A stretch of DNA of 64,000 bases from Alistipes sp. (GCA_017629035.1 JAGBXX010000010.1:19553-83552), one strand, 5' to 3'; shown: positions 31,770-40,441, counted from the stretch's first letter. Numbers and translations are program-made. Notes: generated by a model from the letters alone, not told the origin.

Positions 31770-32687
31770 ATGGCATTCCCAATTGAGAATAAACTTGTTG
31801 TGGCGGTATCGTCGTCGGCACTCTTCGACCTCTCGGAGTCTGATAGGGTATATAATGAGTGCGGTCTGGAGGAGTATCGTCGCTACCAGGAGCAGAATAT
31901 AGATAACCCCCTTGGCAAGGGTGTAGCCTTTCCATTTGTTAAGCGACTCTTGAGCCTCAATGAGCTATTTAGCGATGAGCAGCCTGTCGAGGTTGTTCTT
32001 CTATCACGCAACTCGCCTGAGACGGGTCTTCGTGTCTTCCGCACCATTGAGCACTATGGTCTGGATATCACTCGAGCATCGTTCTTCTCGGGAGAGTCGC
32101 CCTATAAGTATCTTCCGGCGTTCAACGCCTCGTTGTTCCTTTCGGCTTCGGAGCGTGATGTTAAGCGTGCCTGCGATGCTGGCTATGCCGCAGGTCGTGT
32201 GCTTGACTCCGAGGTGCTCGATGATAATACCGACCATGAGCTGCGTATTGCGTTCGACTTTGACGGCGTTATTGCCGACGATGAATCTGAGAAGATATAT
32301 AAGGAGCATGGTCTCAAGGCCTTTCATCGCCACGAAGCAGCCACCCAGCGCCCTCTTGATCCAGGCCCCTTGGCCGACCTGCTGATGAAGATCTCGCAGC
32401 TGCAGAAGCTCGAGACCGAGCGCATAGCACAGGATCCAGAGTATCGCCGTTGGCTCAAGATATCTATCGTTACAGCACGCAATGCCCCTGCACACGAGCG
32501 TGTTGTCAATACGCTCAAGAGTTGGGGTGTGGAGGTTACCGAGGCCTTTTTCCTTGGCGGTATATCGAAGGATAGAGTCTTGGAGATTATGCGCCCTCAC
32601 ATCTTCTTCGATGACCAGATGTCGCACCTCGACCACCTGCGCAATGTCCCTGCTGTACATATCCCTATGGGTATTGCCAACGAATAA
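31770..32687 (+). CDS. 5'-nucleotidase (cN-I like)
   Basis: Cytosolic nucleoside-monophosphate phosphatase of 305 residues from the family related to eukaryotic cytosolic 5'-nucleotidase I. KLVVAVSSSALFDLSESDRVYNECGLEEYRRYQ and FPFVKRLLSLN are the N-terminal signatures, ELRIAFDFDGVIADDESEKIY holds the HAD DxD nucleophile, and SIVTARNAPAHERVVNTL and FFDDQMSHLD complete the HAD motifs. The ATG at 31770 is preferred because the promoter lies at 31745-31752. Followed by a small membrane protein gene. Confidence 0.87.
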   Translation: MAFPIENKLVVAVSSSALFDLSESDRVYNECGLEEYRRYQEQNIDNPLGKGVAFPFVKRLLSLNELFSDEQPVEVVLLSRNSPETGLRVFRTIEHYGLDITRASFFSGESPYKYLPAFNASLFLSASERDVKRACDAGYAAGRVLDSEVLDDNTDHELRIAFDFDGVIADDESEKIYKEHGLKAFHRHEAATQRPLDPGPLADLLMKISQLQKLETERIAQDPEYRRWLKISIVTARNAPAHERVVNTLKSWGVEVTEAFFLGGISKDRVLEIMRPHIFFDDQMSHLDHLRNVPAVHIPMGIANE

Positions 32688-32699
32688 AACACAAGAGAA

Positions 32700-32978
32700 G
32701 TGAGTAAATTTTTTAGTGATGTGAAGGAGTGGTTTCGCCGTGTTGTAGCGAAACTATCATTCCGTACGGGTGTCGTAATCTTAGTTTTGTGTCTAATATT
32801 CTATCTGCTTTCGTTCGCTCAAATGCTACTTCCTATATCTGCTACGGCTAAGGGTACGCTTTGGTTTATACTCTTTGGCCTGGCTAAGACTACTCAGTAT
32901 CTTGGACTTGCGATTGTGGGTGTCGAGGGCTGGCAACGCATTAAAAGTTATTTCCGTCGTAAAAAGTCTGCGGCTTAA
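32700..32978 (+). CDS. Small membrane protein of unknown function
   Basis: A 92-residue protein with GTG start, since no usable ATG exists before residue 42. Two spans (VVILVLCLIFYLLSFAQMLL and TLWFILFGLAKTTQYLGLAIVG) are flanked by basic regions (WFRRVVAKL and RIKSYFRRKKSA). It begins 12 bp after the 5'-nucleotidase stop and is probably cotranscribed. No family recognised. Confidence 0.7.
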   Translation: MSKFFSDVKEWFRRVVAKLSFRTGVVILVLCLIFYLLSFAQMLLPISATAKGTLWFILFGLAKTTQYLGLAIVGVEGWQRIKSYFRRKKSAA

Positions 32979-33008
32979 ACTATACCTAATATTTATATAG
33001 TTTTTTTC

Positions 33009-33016
33009 TACCTTTG
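33009..33016 (+). promoter_or_regulatory. -7 element of the beta-helix lipoprotein gene
   Basis: TACCTTTG, 35 bp before the start codon. Confidence 0.5.
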
Positions 33017-33050
33017 TCATATTAAAGCAAACAATCACATTTAACATACT

Positions 33051-35078
33051 ATGAAAAGACTTTTCCCCCTATTAAGTCTATTTGCAATTCTAGTCTTTTT
33101 TGTGGCTTGTTCGCCCGAAATCTCATTTGTGCCCGTTGAGGATCCTAATACTGAGCAGGGTGGCAACGAGGATAACAACGATGAAAACTCATCCGAGGAT
33201 GATAACTCTAAGGAGGATGAGGAGAGCAAGGAGGACGAAAAGGACGATAACAACAAGGAGGAGAATGGCGACGAGGAGGGCACTGAGTATGACAATACTC
33301 AGCCAGACCATGGCTCTGCGGGTGATGAGATCGAGGCTAACACCAACATTGACCCTTGGACAGGTGCTGTTGCTGACGATGCCTATCTCGATGCTGTAGG
33401 CTCGGACAACGATCTCTTTGTTGAACTCAATAACTTCAGCAAGCGTGTTGTAGTGCGTTTCGATGGCAACACAGCGACAGTTGAGAACTCTAATAGCTCT
33501 ATTGTCTCGCACGTAAATGGTGCATATGTAGCAATCGACATGGTGTCAAATTGCGTCGACGGCGTTGAGATTGTTGCAATGGGTAAGAGCTTGGATGGTG
33601 GCCTCAAAATTTATGGTGAGAAGAAGTTTAAGCTTACGCTCAATGGCCTCGATATCACATCTAAGAAGGGCCCTGCAATCAACTCTCAGTGTAAGAAGCG
33701 AGTATATCTTAACCTTGCTGATGGCACAACAAACCGCATTGCCGACTCATCGACCTATGCCGATGATGCATATACACTCCCTGGCTCGTACAACGAGGAT
33801 CGTAAGGGAGCTTTTTTTGCCGAGGGTCATATCATCGTGAGCGGTCACGGTGTGCTCGTAGCCGATGGTAAGTATAAGCACGCTATTGTAACCGATGGCT
33901 ATTACTACCAGCGTCCAGGCTCGACTGTTGTTGTTAACTCTGCAGCCAAGAATGCGCTCCATGTTAAGGGCGACGAGGAGGATCAGATTGGTGCGTGGTT
34001 TGCGGGCGGTATGTTCTATGCTCGTGTTGCCAGCACTGCCGGCAAGGGTGTTAAGTGTGACTATGATATTGTAATCGACGGCGGCAAGTTCGATATTGAG
34101 ACCTCGGGAAATGCAGAGTACGATGCCACTGAGGCAGATACATCATCGGCTGCGGGCTTAAAGAGCGATACACATATTGAGATTAATAACGGCGAGCTCA
34201 AGTTCAAATCGACAGGTACTGGTGGTAAGGGTATCAACTGCGATGGCTCGCTTACCATCAATGGCGGTAACTTGAACCTCACTACAACAGGCAAGCGTTA
34301 CGAGTATAACAAGAATACCACATCTTCGCCCAAGGCTATCAAGGTCGACGGTGCAATCATTATCAATGGTGGTGTGATTGATATTAACGTAACTGGTGCC
34401 AGCGAGGGCTCTGAGGGTATGGAGAGCAAGTCTACAATCACCTTCAATGGTGGCGAGACTATGATCAAGTCGTACGACGATGGTGTCAATGCTACGTCTG
34501 ATATCACTATTAACGGTGGTAAGATCTATACCTATGGTACTAACAATGACGGTATGGACTCTAATGGTAAACTCAATATGAATGGTGGCTTGGTTATCGG
34601 CGTGGGTAGCAACTCTCCAGAGACTGGTGTCGATGTCGACGTGAGCAGCAACTGGAAGATTAGCGCTGGTACTATGATTGGCTTTGGTGGCTCGATGATG
34701 GCCTCGCCATCTACCTCAAGTAGCCAGTGTATGTTGGTATACAATGGTCTTACAGCTACACAGGGCGAGATATTTTCGCTCCTTGACTCGTCGGACAATG
34801 TTATCGTGTCGTTCGAGTATCCATTATCAAAAAACGGTGCAACAATCCTGCTCTCATGCCCAGAGATTGTAAAGAATAGCACATTCAAGGTATATCAGGG
34901 TGGTACAATTAGCTCGCCTTCGGATGAGTGGATGTACTGGTCTATCGACGGTACTTTGTCGGGTGGTACGGAGCTTAATACCTTCACGCCAACAAGCACT
35001 ATTACTACCGTAGGTTCAAGCAGCGGTGGCGGCCCAGGAGGTCCTGGTGGTGGCGGCGGTGGCGGCTGGTGGGGTTAA
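33051..35078 (+). CDS. Beta-helix carbohydrate-binding lipoprotein (Cthe_2159-like)
   Basis: A 675-residue surface lipoprotein with signal MKRLFPLLSLFAILVFFVAC (Cys20). Residues 30-85 are a strongly acidic low-complexity linker of Glu, Asp, Asn and Lys. The body (about 100-600) resembles the DUF4353/Cthe_2159 carbohydrate-binding family, a parallel beta-helix. It has ladders of NGG turns such as KFKLTLNGLDITSKKGPAINSQCKKRVYLNLADGT, HVKGDEEDQIG, IEINNGELKFKSTGTGGKGINCDGSLTINGGNLNLTT, IIINGGVIDINVTG and ITINGGKIYTYGTNNDGMDSNGKLNMNGG. The C-terminus is a Gly-rich tail ending GGGWWG. Cellulose or pectin binding is known for a family member; the ligand here is unknown. Confidence 0.85.
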   Translation: MKRLFPLLSLFAILVFFVACSPEISFVPVEDPNTEQGGNEDNNDENSSEDDNSKEDEESKEDEKDDNNKEENGDEEGTEYDNTQPDHGSAGDEIEANTNIDPWTGAVADDAYLDAVGSDNDLFVELNNFSKRVVVRFDGNTATVENSNSSIVSHVNGAYVAIDMVSNCVDGVEIVAMGKSLDGGLKIYGEKKFKLTLNGLDITSKKGPAINSQCKKRVYLNLADGTTNRIADSSTYADDAYTLPGSYNEDRKGAFFAEGHIIVSGHGVLVADGKYKHAIVTDGYYYQRPGSTVVVNSAAKNALHVKGDEEDQIGAWFAGGMFYARVASTAGKGVKCDYDIVIDGGKFDIETSGNAEYDATEADTSSAAGLKSDTHIEINNGELKFKSTGTGGKGINCDGSLTINGGNLNLTTTGKRYEYNKNTTSSPKAIKVDGAIIINGGVIDINVTGASEGSEGMESKSTITFNGGETMIKSYDDGVNATSDITINGGKIYTYGTNNDGMDSNGKLNMNGGLVIGVGSNSPETGVDVDVSSNWKISAGTMIGFGGSMMASPSTSSSQCMLVYNGLTATQGEIFSLLDSSDNVIVSFEYPLSKNGATILLSCPEIVKNSTFKVYQGGTISSPSDEWMYWSIDGTLSGGTELNTFTPTSTITTVGSSSGGGPGGPGGGGGGGWWG

Positions 35079-35099
35079 TTGCACCCAAATAGAAAATAG

Positions 35100-35135
35100 A
35101 ATAGCCTGTCTAACACTCGTTAGGCAGGCTATTTC
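35100..35135. terminator. Bidirectional terminator
   Basis: AATAGCCTGTCTAA / TTAGGCAGGCTATT stem around CACTCG, between the convergent lipoprotein and rdgB genes. Confidence 0.78.
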
Positions 35136-35157
35136 TATTCTATATATAGTATATAGT

Positions 35158-35727
35158 TTACTTGAGAATTTTGACCAACTCAGCCACGGCACGGCCACGG
35201 TGCGATATGGCATTCTTCTGCTCAGCAGTCATCTCGGCAAAGGTGCAGTCTGAGCCCTCGGGGATGAACAGCGGGTCGTAGCCAAAGCCCTCACATCCAG
35301 ACTCCTCGTGTGCGATAGTACCATTTACCACACCCTCTACCTGGCACTCCTCGCCACCACGCACGAGTGAGATAACGGTGCGGAAGCGGGCACGGCGGTT
35401 CTCCTTACCCTCGAGCTCGCTGAGTAGTTTGCGGTTATTGGCTGCAAAGTCGTGGCCATCGGTAGCATAGCGTGCCGAGCGTACACCAGGGGCTCCATTG
35501 AGAGCCTCGACCTCGAGGCCTGTGTCGTCGGCAAAGCAGTCAAGTCCTGTGCGCTCCCATACGTAGCGGGCCTTTATCGAGGCGTTCTCGTCGAGTGTAG
35601 CTCCTGTCTCGGGAATATCCTCTGTGATACCCACCTCACGAAGTGTCACAAGCTCATACTCCGAGCCAAGCACAGCGCTAACCTCGGCGAGCTTATGGGC
35701 ATTGTTTGTTGCAAATACAATCTTCAT
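35158..35727 (-). CDS. rdgB: XTP/dITP diphosphatase (RdgB/HAM1)
   Basis: Nucleotide-pool cleaning enzyme that hydrolyses dITP and XTP to the monophosphates. The 189 residues carry FATNNAHKLAEV, YELVTLREVGITEDIPETG, CFADDTGLEVEALNGAPGVRSARYA and GFGYDPLFIPEGSDCTFAEM, all HAM1 signatures. It is 3 bp after the nitroreductase gene on the same strand, so both share the promoter at 36305-36312. Confidence 0.96.
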   Translation of the reverse strand: MKIVFATNNAHKLAEVSAVLGSEYELVTLREVGITEDIPETGATLDENASIKARYVWERTGLDCFADDTGLEVEALNGAPGVRSARYATDGHDFAANNRKLLSELEGKENRRARFRTVISLVRGGEECQVEGVVNGTIAHEESGCEGFGYDPLFIPEGSDCTFAEMTAEQKNAISHRGRAVAELVKILK

Positions 35728-35730
35728 AGC

Positions 35731-36264
35731 CTACTCCACGACAATGATACGCTCTGGACCCTCGTACTCTGGCAGTGGCTTTGGGGTGTAGTCTGCGTAG
35801 CCAATCGAGATCACTGACCATACACGGTAACCCTCAGGAATCTCAGGAAGAACCTCCTTGACATAGTCCTCGCTGCGCTGACTCTCAGGGTCATCCTTGA
35901 GTGTCTGGTAGTCACCCACATGTACCCAGCATGATGCCAAGCCCTGCTCGACGAGTGCAAGCTGCAGGACTGTTGCCATAATCGAGGCATTTGTCTGCCA
36001 CATTGGGCTCGCCTCCTCGTCGCCAAGCACTACGATAGCAGCACCAGCCTCCTCGAGCAACGACGAGCCCCAGTCACGTAGGCGACCTAGTGCGTGCACC
36101 TTCTCGAGGTTTGTCACAGCCATAAGGCGTGTTGAACGTGTATTCTTTGACGATGGTGCCAGGAGTGCGAGCTCCATTGCTGCACGTAGTTTATCTAACT
36201 CTACTGGCTTACCAGTGTAGCGGCGTGTTGAGCGGCGCTTGCGTACAACTTCTTTGAAATCCAT
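35731..36264 (-). CDS. Nitroreductase-family FMN oxidoreductase
   Basis: A 177-residue flavoprotein. MDFKEVVRKRRSTRRYTGKPVELDKLRAAMELALLAPSSKNTRS is the FMN-binding N-terminus, and ASIMATVLQLALVEQGLASCWVHVGDYQ is the dimer-interface region. The physiological substrate is not predictable. First gene of a two-gene unit with rdgB. Confidence 0.9.
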   Translation of the reverse strand: MDFKEVVRKRRSTRRYTGKPVELDKLRAAMELALLAPSSKNTRSTRLMAVTNLEKVHALGRLRDWGSSLLEEAGAAIVVLGDEEASPMWQTNASIMATVLQLALVEQGLASCWVHVGDYQTLKDDPESQRSEDYVKEVLPEIPEGYRVWSVISIGYADYTPKPLPEYEGPERIIVVE

Positions 36265-36304
36265 AATTATCTCTTTAGTTATTAAATATTTACTCTTATG
36301 ATTG

Positions 36305-36312
36305 CAAAAATA
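36305..36312 (-). promoter_or_regulatory. -7 element of the nitroreductase-rdgB unit
   Basis: TATTTTTG on the minus strand, 41 bp before the start codon. Confidence 0.5.
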
Positions 36313-36325
36313 GTGATTTTTTTCG

Positions 36326-36333
36326 TATATTTG
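36326..36333 (+). promoter_or_regulatory. -7 element of the HAD phosphatase gene
   Basis: TATATTTG, 25 bp before the start. Divergent from the nitroreductase promoter. Confidence 0.5.
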
Positions 36334-36357
36334 ATGCAGTTATCTTAAAAAAGAGTA

Positions 36358-37203
36358 ATGATGGAGAATATTACCGTAGCGCTTATCTACGATTTTGATG
36401 GCACACTCGCCCCAGGCAATATGCAGGAGTACGACTTCATCCCCGCTGTGGGTAAGAGCAACATGGAGTTTTGGGAGGAGGCCAATACCCTTGCCGAGGA
36501 GCAGGATGCCGATATGGTTCTTACCTATATGGCACGTATGCTCCAGGCTGCACAATCCAAGGGCTTGTCCCTGCGCCGTGAGGCCTTTCGTGAGTCGGGT
36601 CGCAACGTTAGGTTCTATGCTGGTGTCGAGGAGTGGTTCAAGCGCATCAACGACTACGGCCGTGAGCGTGGCATAAATATTCTTCACTACGTCAACTCAT
36701 CGGGCCTTAAGGAGATTATCGAGGGTACGGCCATTGCCCACGAGTTTAAGAATATCTACGCCTGCTCGTTTCTCTACAATGTCGACGGCATTGCCTACTG
36801 GCCAGCTGTGGCGGTGAACTATACAAACAAGACCCAGTTTATATTCAAGATTAACAAGGGTGTCGAGTCTGTCTTCGATACCAAGGATGTAAACCGCTTC
36901 ATGGAGGAGAACAAACGCCCTGTGCCATTTTCACGCATGATATACTTTGGCGACGGTACTACCGATATTCCATGTATGCGTCTTGTGAAGAATTTTGGCG
37001 GCCACTCGATTGCAGTATTCAACCCCGAGGAGGAGCGTCAGCGTACGCAGCTAAATGAGCTTATTCGTGACAATCGTGTCAACCATGTATGCCCTGCCGA
37101 CTACTCCGAAGGCTCGGAAATCGATGTCGTTGTCAAGACAATTATCGACAAGATAGAACTCGACTATCGTCTTTCGCTCTTGGAGGTGGCAAAGAATCAG
37201 TAA
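36358..37203 (+). CDS. HAD-family phosphatase
   Basis: A 281-residue cytoplasmic haloacid-dehalogenase hydrolase. LIYDFDGTLAPGN gives the nucleophile Asp12 and Asp14, HYVNSSG carries motif II, and YFGDGTTDIPCMRLV carries motif IV. The cap between (EFWEEANTLAEEQDADMVLTYMARMLQAAQ) is helical. Substrate unknown. The second ATG at 36361 is equally possible. Single gene with its own promoter. Confidence 0.88.
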   Translation: MMENITVALIYDFDGTLAPGNMQEYDFIPAVGKSNMEFWEEANTLAEEQDADMVLTYMARMLQAAQSKGLSLRREAFRESGRNVRFYAGVEEWFKRINDYGRERGINILHYVNSSGLKEIIEGTAIAHEFKNIYACSFLYNVDGIAYWPAVAVNYTNKTQFIFKINKGVESVFDTKDVNRFMEENKRPVPFSRMIYFGDGTTDIPCMRLVKNFGGHSIAVFNPEEERQRTQLNELIRDNRVNHVCPADYSEGSEIDVVVKTIIDKIELDYRLSLLEVAKNQ

Positions 37204-37274
37204 TTTTGCGATATCGCTCTAAATATCTGAAAATCAATGTGTTTTCGGGTAGTTTAATAATAAATACGTAAAGT

Positions 37275-37409
37275 GCTGATAATCAATGGGTTGAAAAAAT
37301 CGTAAATTTCGGTTTTTCAACCCGTTGATTTTTAGATAGTTAGGTGGTGTGTCGCTGAAAAATTTTAGGCTCAAAAATTTGGTATTACCTCACTTCGATA
37401 TTAACTTTG
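37275..37409 (+). promoter_or_regulatory. Promoter with conserved upstream module (copy 2), first A-B-C cassette
   Basis: TTTG at 37378-37381, exactly 20 bp, TAACTTTG at 37402-37409. The 31 bp ending in TTTG (37351-37381) contain TCGCTGAAAAA and GGCTCAAAAATTTG, matching copy 1 at 28 and copy 3 at 25 of 31 positions. A GCTGATAATCA box starts at 37275, and between box and promoter lies an inverted repeat GGGTTGAAAAA..TTTTTCAACCC (37288-37323). Confidence 0.75.
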
Positions 37410-37432
37410 CAGTAATAAAAACGTTAAACACT

Positions 37433-38146
37433 ATGCGTCGTCAACTCAATTCATATCGATGTGTGATGTTGCTGCTCGTGGCACTGCTATTTGCCGTAAG
37501 TGCTCATGCGCAGCTGCGCTACACCTATCGTGATTCGCTGGGAACATACCGAGTTATATTCCGCCCTGCGGTCCGGAGCGATGACTATGCCGTGCGATAT
37601 AATCTACCTCTTGCCGAGAATACCAATGAGCTACGTATTGGTTTTGGCCACGGTGCATACATAACCAACGAGTGGACCTTTGACCACTACTGGGACTACG
37701 AGTATAACCAGTCCTTGGAGAGTGACCGCTTCAATGTCTATCCTGCTCGCTGGATGACACTCGGCGTGGAGATGGGAAATTGGATTAAGGAGTGGTTCTA
37801 TGTTGGTGGCACGGTGGTCTACACCGGAGGCTTCAAGCGTGTTCTCTCAGTGCCTCTGCGCAGACATGAGCGCACCCTTAGTTTTAACAATTTCGCCATC
37901 ATGCCCCAGCTACGTTTTGCATGGGTAAGGCGCAATATAGTTCAGCTATATTCGGGTATTGGTTTAGGTGTGCAGTTTGCCTTCTGGGATAATGATAATA
38001 TCAAGGAGGTGGGCTACGACATAGCTTTTGATGTAACCTATATAGGTATAAGCGTGGGACGTAAGTTCTTCGGATATTTAGATTTTGGACCAAGCTCACG
38101 AGGTATTCTGTCGTTTGGCTTTGGTTATAGGTTTAATAATAAATAG
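37433..38146 (+). CDS. Envelope beta-barrel-like protein A1
   Basis: A 237-residue exported protein, start at 37433 chosen because the promoter ends at 37409 and a signal peptide follows (MRRQLNSYRCVMLLLVALLFAVSAHAQ). The mature part has alternating amphipathic strands and ends in a C-terminal strand ILSFGFGYRFNNK, as in outer-membrane barrels. It is clearly paralogous to the protein at 42427-43140: LGTYRVIFRPA, NELRIGFG, IKEWFYVGGTVVYTGG, MPQLRFAWVRRNIVQLYSGIGLG and ISVGRKFFG are shared. First gene of cassette 1; function unknown. Confidence 0.8.
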   Translation: MRRQLNSYRCVMLLLVALLFAVSAHAQLRYTYRDSLGTYRVIFRPAVRSDDYAVRYNLPLAENTNELRIGFGHGAYITNEWTFDHYWDYEYNQSLESDRFNVYPARWMTLGVEMGNWIKEWFYVGGTVVYTGGFKRVLSVPLRRHERTLSFNNFAIMPQLRFAWVRRNIVQLYSGIGLGVQFAFWDNDNIKEVGYDIAFDVTYIGISVGRKFFGYLDFGPSSRGILSFGFGYRFNNK

Positions 38147-38153
38147 GTATAAT

Positions 38154-38885
38154 ATGATGCGAGTGGTAAACCTAAAGCTGCTGCTACTCACCGTGTGTGG
38201 GTGCATGGCAATATCTACGCTTTGTGCTCAGGATATTGTGCACGATCCGATATATGAGAGTGTGTCGAACTATAGAGAGCAGAAGTATGGCTCAAATTAT
38301 GGTGGTTCGTATAGTGTGAGTTATTCGAGTTATAGCGAGCCCTCGCTCCTCTATCGCAACTCGTTACAGGTGGGTATTGCCGCCCCAGCCTTTATAAGCT
38401 ACATTATCCATGGCTTATACCACCTCTCGGATAGCAATGTCTCTGCGCCCAATAACCTCAGCAATAACCTTGCCCAGGCTCGCTACTATCGCTCTGCGGA
38501 GTTTTGGTGGCCCTGCCTCTCGGCCGAGTATCAGCATGCGGTGTTGGACTGGTTGTCGCTCGGCGTTAAGAGTGTATTTGGCTGGCGTACCCAGGCAACA
38601 CGCAGTGTGACAGACAACAAGGTGCTGTATCGTGACTATATGCTAACATCGCAATTACTCTTCCAGATGCGTTTCAGCTGGCTGCATAGAGATCATATCT
38701 CGATGTATTCGTCTGTGGGCGTGGGTGTTTTGTCGAGTTTCGAGAACGATGTCTTTCTCTCCATGCTCCCAGCCATTGATCTGGTATATGTAGGCATGTC
38801 GTTCGGAGGTAAGCTGTATGGCTTCTGGGAGCTTGGTGCCCTGGGTGGTGGCTCGCTTCGTGGAGGTATTGGTGTGAGATTTTAA
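38154..38885 (+). CDS. Envelope beta-barrel-like protein B1
   Basis: A 243-residue exported protein. Start at 38154 (or 38157), 7 bp after the A1 stop, opens the signal peptide (MMRVVNLKLLLLTVCGCMAISTLCAQ). Paralogous to the protein at 41717-42424: Q-DIVHDPIYESV, AAPAFISY, LDWLSLGVKSVFG, QMRFSWLHRDHISMYSSVGVG, YVGMSFGGKLYGFWELGALGGGSLRGGIGVRF correspond. The C-terminal part also resembles the A proteins, so A and B are probably of one superfamily. Confidence 0.8.
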   Translation: MMRVVNLKLLLLTVCGCMAISTLCAQDIVHDPIYESVSNYREQKYGSNYGGSYSVSYSSYSEPSLLYRNSLQVGIAAPAFISYIIHGLYHLSDSNVSAPNNLSNNLAQARYYRSAEFWWPCLSAEYQHAVLDWLSLGVKSVFGWRTQATRSVTDNKVLYRDYMLTSQLLFQMRFSWLHRDHISMYSSVGVGVLSSFENDVFLSMLPAIDLVYVGMSFGGKLYGFWELGALGGGSLRGGIGVRF

Positions 38886-38897
38886 TTCCTAAGACGT

Positions 38898-39677
38898 ATG
38901 AAACGATTATATATACTACTATTTGCTATCATCCCTCTGTTTGCGCTTACGTCGTGCAAGATGGAGGAGGGCGAGGAGCGTAGCTCACTCAAACTTGCAA
39001 AGTTGATCTACGAGCGCTCAAATCGTGATATGGAGTTTGCGGCAAACTGCATAATGAGTGCCGTGCACTTCAATAGACTGCTCTCGCTCGGTACCGAGGA
39101 GCTTAGGAGTGAGTATCAGGAAGTATTCTTTCCTCACTCTCAACTCCTTGAGCAAGATGGTGTTTATACTCTTCTCTATCAGACAAACTACGGCGGATAC
39201 TCCGAGCTAAAGATCTCTACTGGTGGTGTGGCTCTTGGCAAGGGCGAGTGGCAGCTGGAGTATAACTCTGGCGACAGCTTCACGCTGCTAATCAAGCCCG
39301 GTAGTGGCACCTATTCCCAGGCCGAGCTCTCGTTCGACAATAGAGATTCATCGGGAGTTGCTAACTTGCAGTTCCAGTTTACCTATGTCCCTTGGACGTA
39401 CAACGAGGCTATGAAGGTTGGTAAGATTGGTATCACGGGCGAGCTCACGGCTGTTGACCGCCAGGCGAGCAAGGTGGAGCCCGTGACCATTAGAACAAAT
39501 ATATCTGCCCCTCTGGTGTTCGACTATAATATGAGCTACTTCTCGTTAGGCTCTACGGATATCACCTGCCACGATGCTATCTACGACGTCACCGATAGGG
39601 TGCAGGCCGAATACTTTGCCGTGCCTCATCGAGTAGTCTTGAAGTGTAATGGCGATAGCTGGACACTGACTAACTAA
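38898..39677 (+). CDS. Lipoprotein C1 of the envelope cassette
   Basis: A 259-residue lipoprotein with signal MKRLYILLFAIIPLFALTSC (Cys20) and an acidic K-M-E-E-G-E-E start that fits a surface-export signal. A helical N-terminus (SLKLAKLIYERSNRDMEFAANCIMSAVHFNRLLSL) precedes a beta-rich domain (GVALGKGEWQLEYNSGDSFTLLIKPGSGTYSQAEL). The same order is found in the lipoprotein C2 at 40941-41708, with weak but collinear similarity. Third gene of cassette 1, 12 bp after B1. Confidence 0.75.
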   Translation: MKRLYILLFAIIPLFALTSCKMEEGEERSSLKLAKLIYERSNRDMEFAANCIMSAVHFNRLLSLGTEELRSEYQEVFFPHSQLLEQDGVYTLLYQTNYGGYSELKISTGGVALGKGEWQLEYNSGDSFTLLIKPGSGTYSQAELSFDNRDSSGVANLQFQFTYVPWTYNEAMKVGKIGITGELTAVDRQASKVEPVTIRTNISAPLVFDYNMSYFSLGSTDITCHDAIYDVTDRVQAEYFAVPHRVVLKCNGDSWTLTN

Positions 39678-39741
39678 CTGCGTGTTAATGGGGCATAAAT
39701 GCGATAAAAAACTATTTTTTTGCTCCTTGGCTACTAAATAT

Positions 39742-39772
39742 TTTGCAATTCGATATATTTTATATACTTTTG
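39742..39772 (+). promoter_or_regulatory. Promoter of tRNA-Arg
   Basis: TTTG at 39742-39745, 19 bp, TACTTTTG at 39765-39772. Confidence 0.7.
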
Positions 39773-39830
39773 CACTGCAAAAGCCGCAAATCGTGCATCG
39801 CAGCTCGACTTTAGCGCTTTTGTTAGGGAT

Positions 39831-39904
39831 GGTCTCGTAGCTCAGTTGGATAGAGCAACAGCCTTCTAAGCTGTGGGTCGTGGGTTCGAGCCCCGCCGAG
39901 ATCA
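39831..39904 (+). tRNA. tRNA-Arg (anticodon TCT)
   Basis: A 74-nt cloverleaf: acceptor GGTCTCG / CGAGATC, D arm GCTCAGTTGGATAGAGC, anticodon arm CAGCC-TTCTAAG-CTG region with anticodon TCT, T arm GTGGGTTCGAGCCCCGC, discriminator A. No CCA encoded. Reads AGA codons. Confidence 0.94.
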
Positions 39905-39917
39905 CGAAAGAACTAAA

Positions 39918-39955
39918 AAATATAAGGAGTCCTTGTGGGACTCCTATATTATTTT
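39918..39955 (+). terminator. Terminator of tRNA-Arg
   Basis: AATATAAGGAGTCC / GGGACTCCTATATT stem with a TTGT loop and TATTTTATT tail. Confidence 0.78.
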
Positions 39956-39965
39956 ATTCATTAAC

Positions 39966-39998
39966 AAAAAGAAGCCGACACCTGTCGACTTCTTTTTG
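39966..39998 (-). terminator. Terminator of the small membrane protein gene
   Basis: AAAAAGAAGTCGACA / TGTCGGCTTCTTTTT stem (one mismatch) with A and T tracts on both sides, likely active on the minus strand for the gene ending at 40011. Confidence 0.7.
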
Positions 39999-40010
39999 TT
40001 ATACGTGTTA

Positions 40011-40331
40011 CTAAAGGATGAATGTTGCGATGATAAGCCATGCGATGAATGCAAGGTTGTACCAAGTCTCGCTCTGGTTGAACTTTGTGCGAAGAGGCTT
40101 GATAAACCAAACCATGAGGTTCCATACGAGGAAGCCACCGCAAAGAGCCAAAGTAGATGCAGCGTCCCAGTTCTCGATAATGTTAATATCGAAGCTGAAT
40201 ACTGCGCTCAAGCCCGATACAAATGAGCCTAACAACCATACGATTACCATTACCAGCTCTAATAAACCCATAAGGATGTTTGCCATCCAAGGCTTCAAAC
40301 CATACTGTCCTTCATTAAATTTAGAGTCCAT
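40011..40331 (-). CDS. Small membrane protein of unknown function
   Basis: A 106-residue protein with three predicted spans: WMANILMGLLELVMVIVWLLGSFV, ALCGGFLVWNLMVWFI and WYNLAFIAWLIIATFIL. A soluble loop (FNQSETWYN) lies between the last two. No family recognised. It sits between cassette 1 and cassette 2 with its own promoter (40372-40379) and terminator. Confidence 0.72.
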   Translation of the reverse strand: MDSKFNEGQYGLKPWMANILMGLLELVMVIVWLLGSFVSGLSAVFSFDINIIENWDAASTLALCGGFLVWNLMVWFIKPLRTKFNQSETWYNLAFIAWLIIATFIL

Positions 40332-40371
40332 AATAAAAAAATTTAAGGGGTTAGTGAGTTTTAGACTTAGA

Positions 40372-40379
40372 CAAAATTA
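40372..40379 (-). promoter_or_regulatory. -7 element of the small membrane protein gene
   Basis: TAATTTTG on the minus strand, 41 bp before the start. Confidence 0.5.
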
Positions 40380-40441
40380 GGAAAAAATTACATAATATGC
40401 AACAAAATGAATATTTTTTCATCCCTCATTAGCGTCTGTAT

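Noticed and set aside
37288-37323. GGGTTGAAAAA..TTTTTCAACCC inverted repeat as a terminator
   Set aside because: It lies between the box and -33 element of module copy 2 with no transcript to end except the HAD gene 90 bp away, and no T-run follows; more likely part of the regulatory region.
39873-40226. 117-residue plus-strand ORF beginning inside tRNA-Arg
   Set aside because: It starts in the tRNA, crosses two terminators and runs antisense to a real membrane protein gene.
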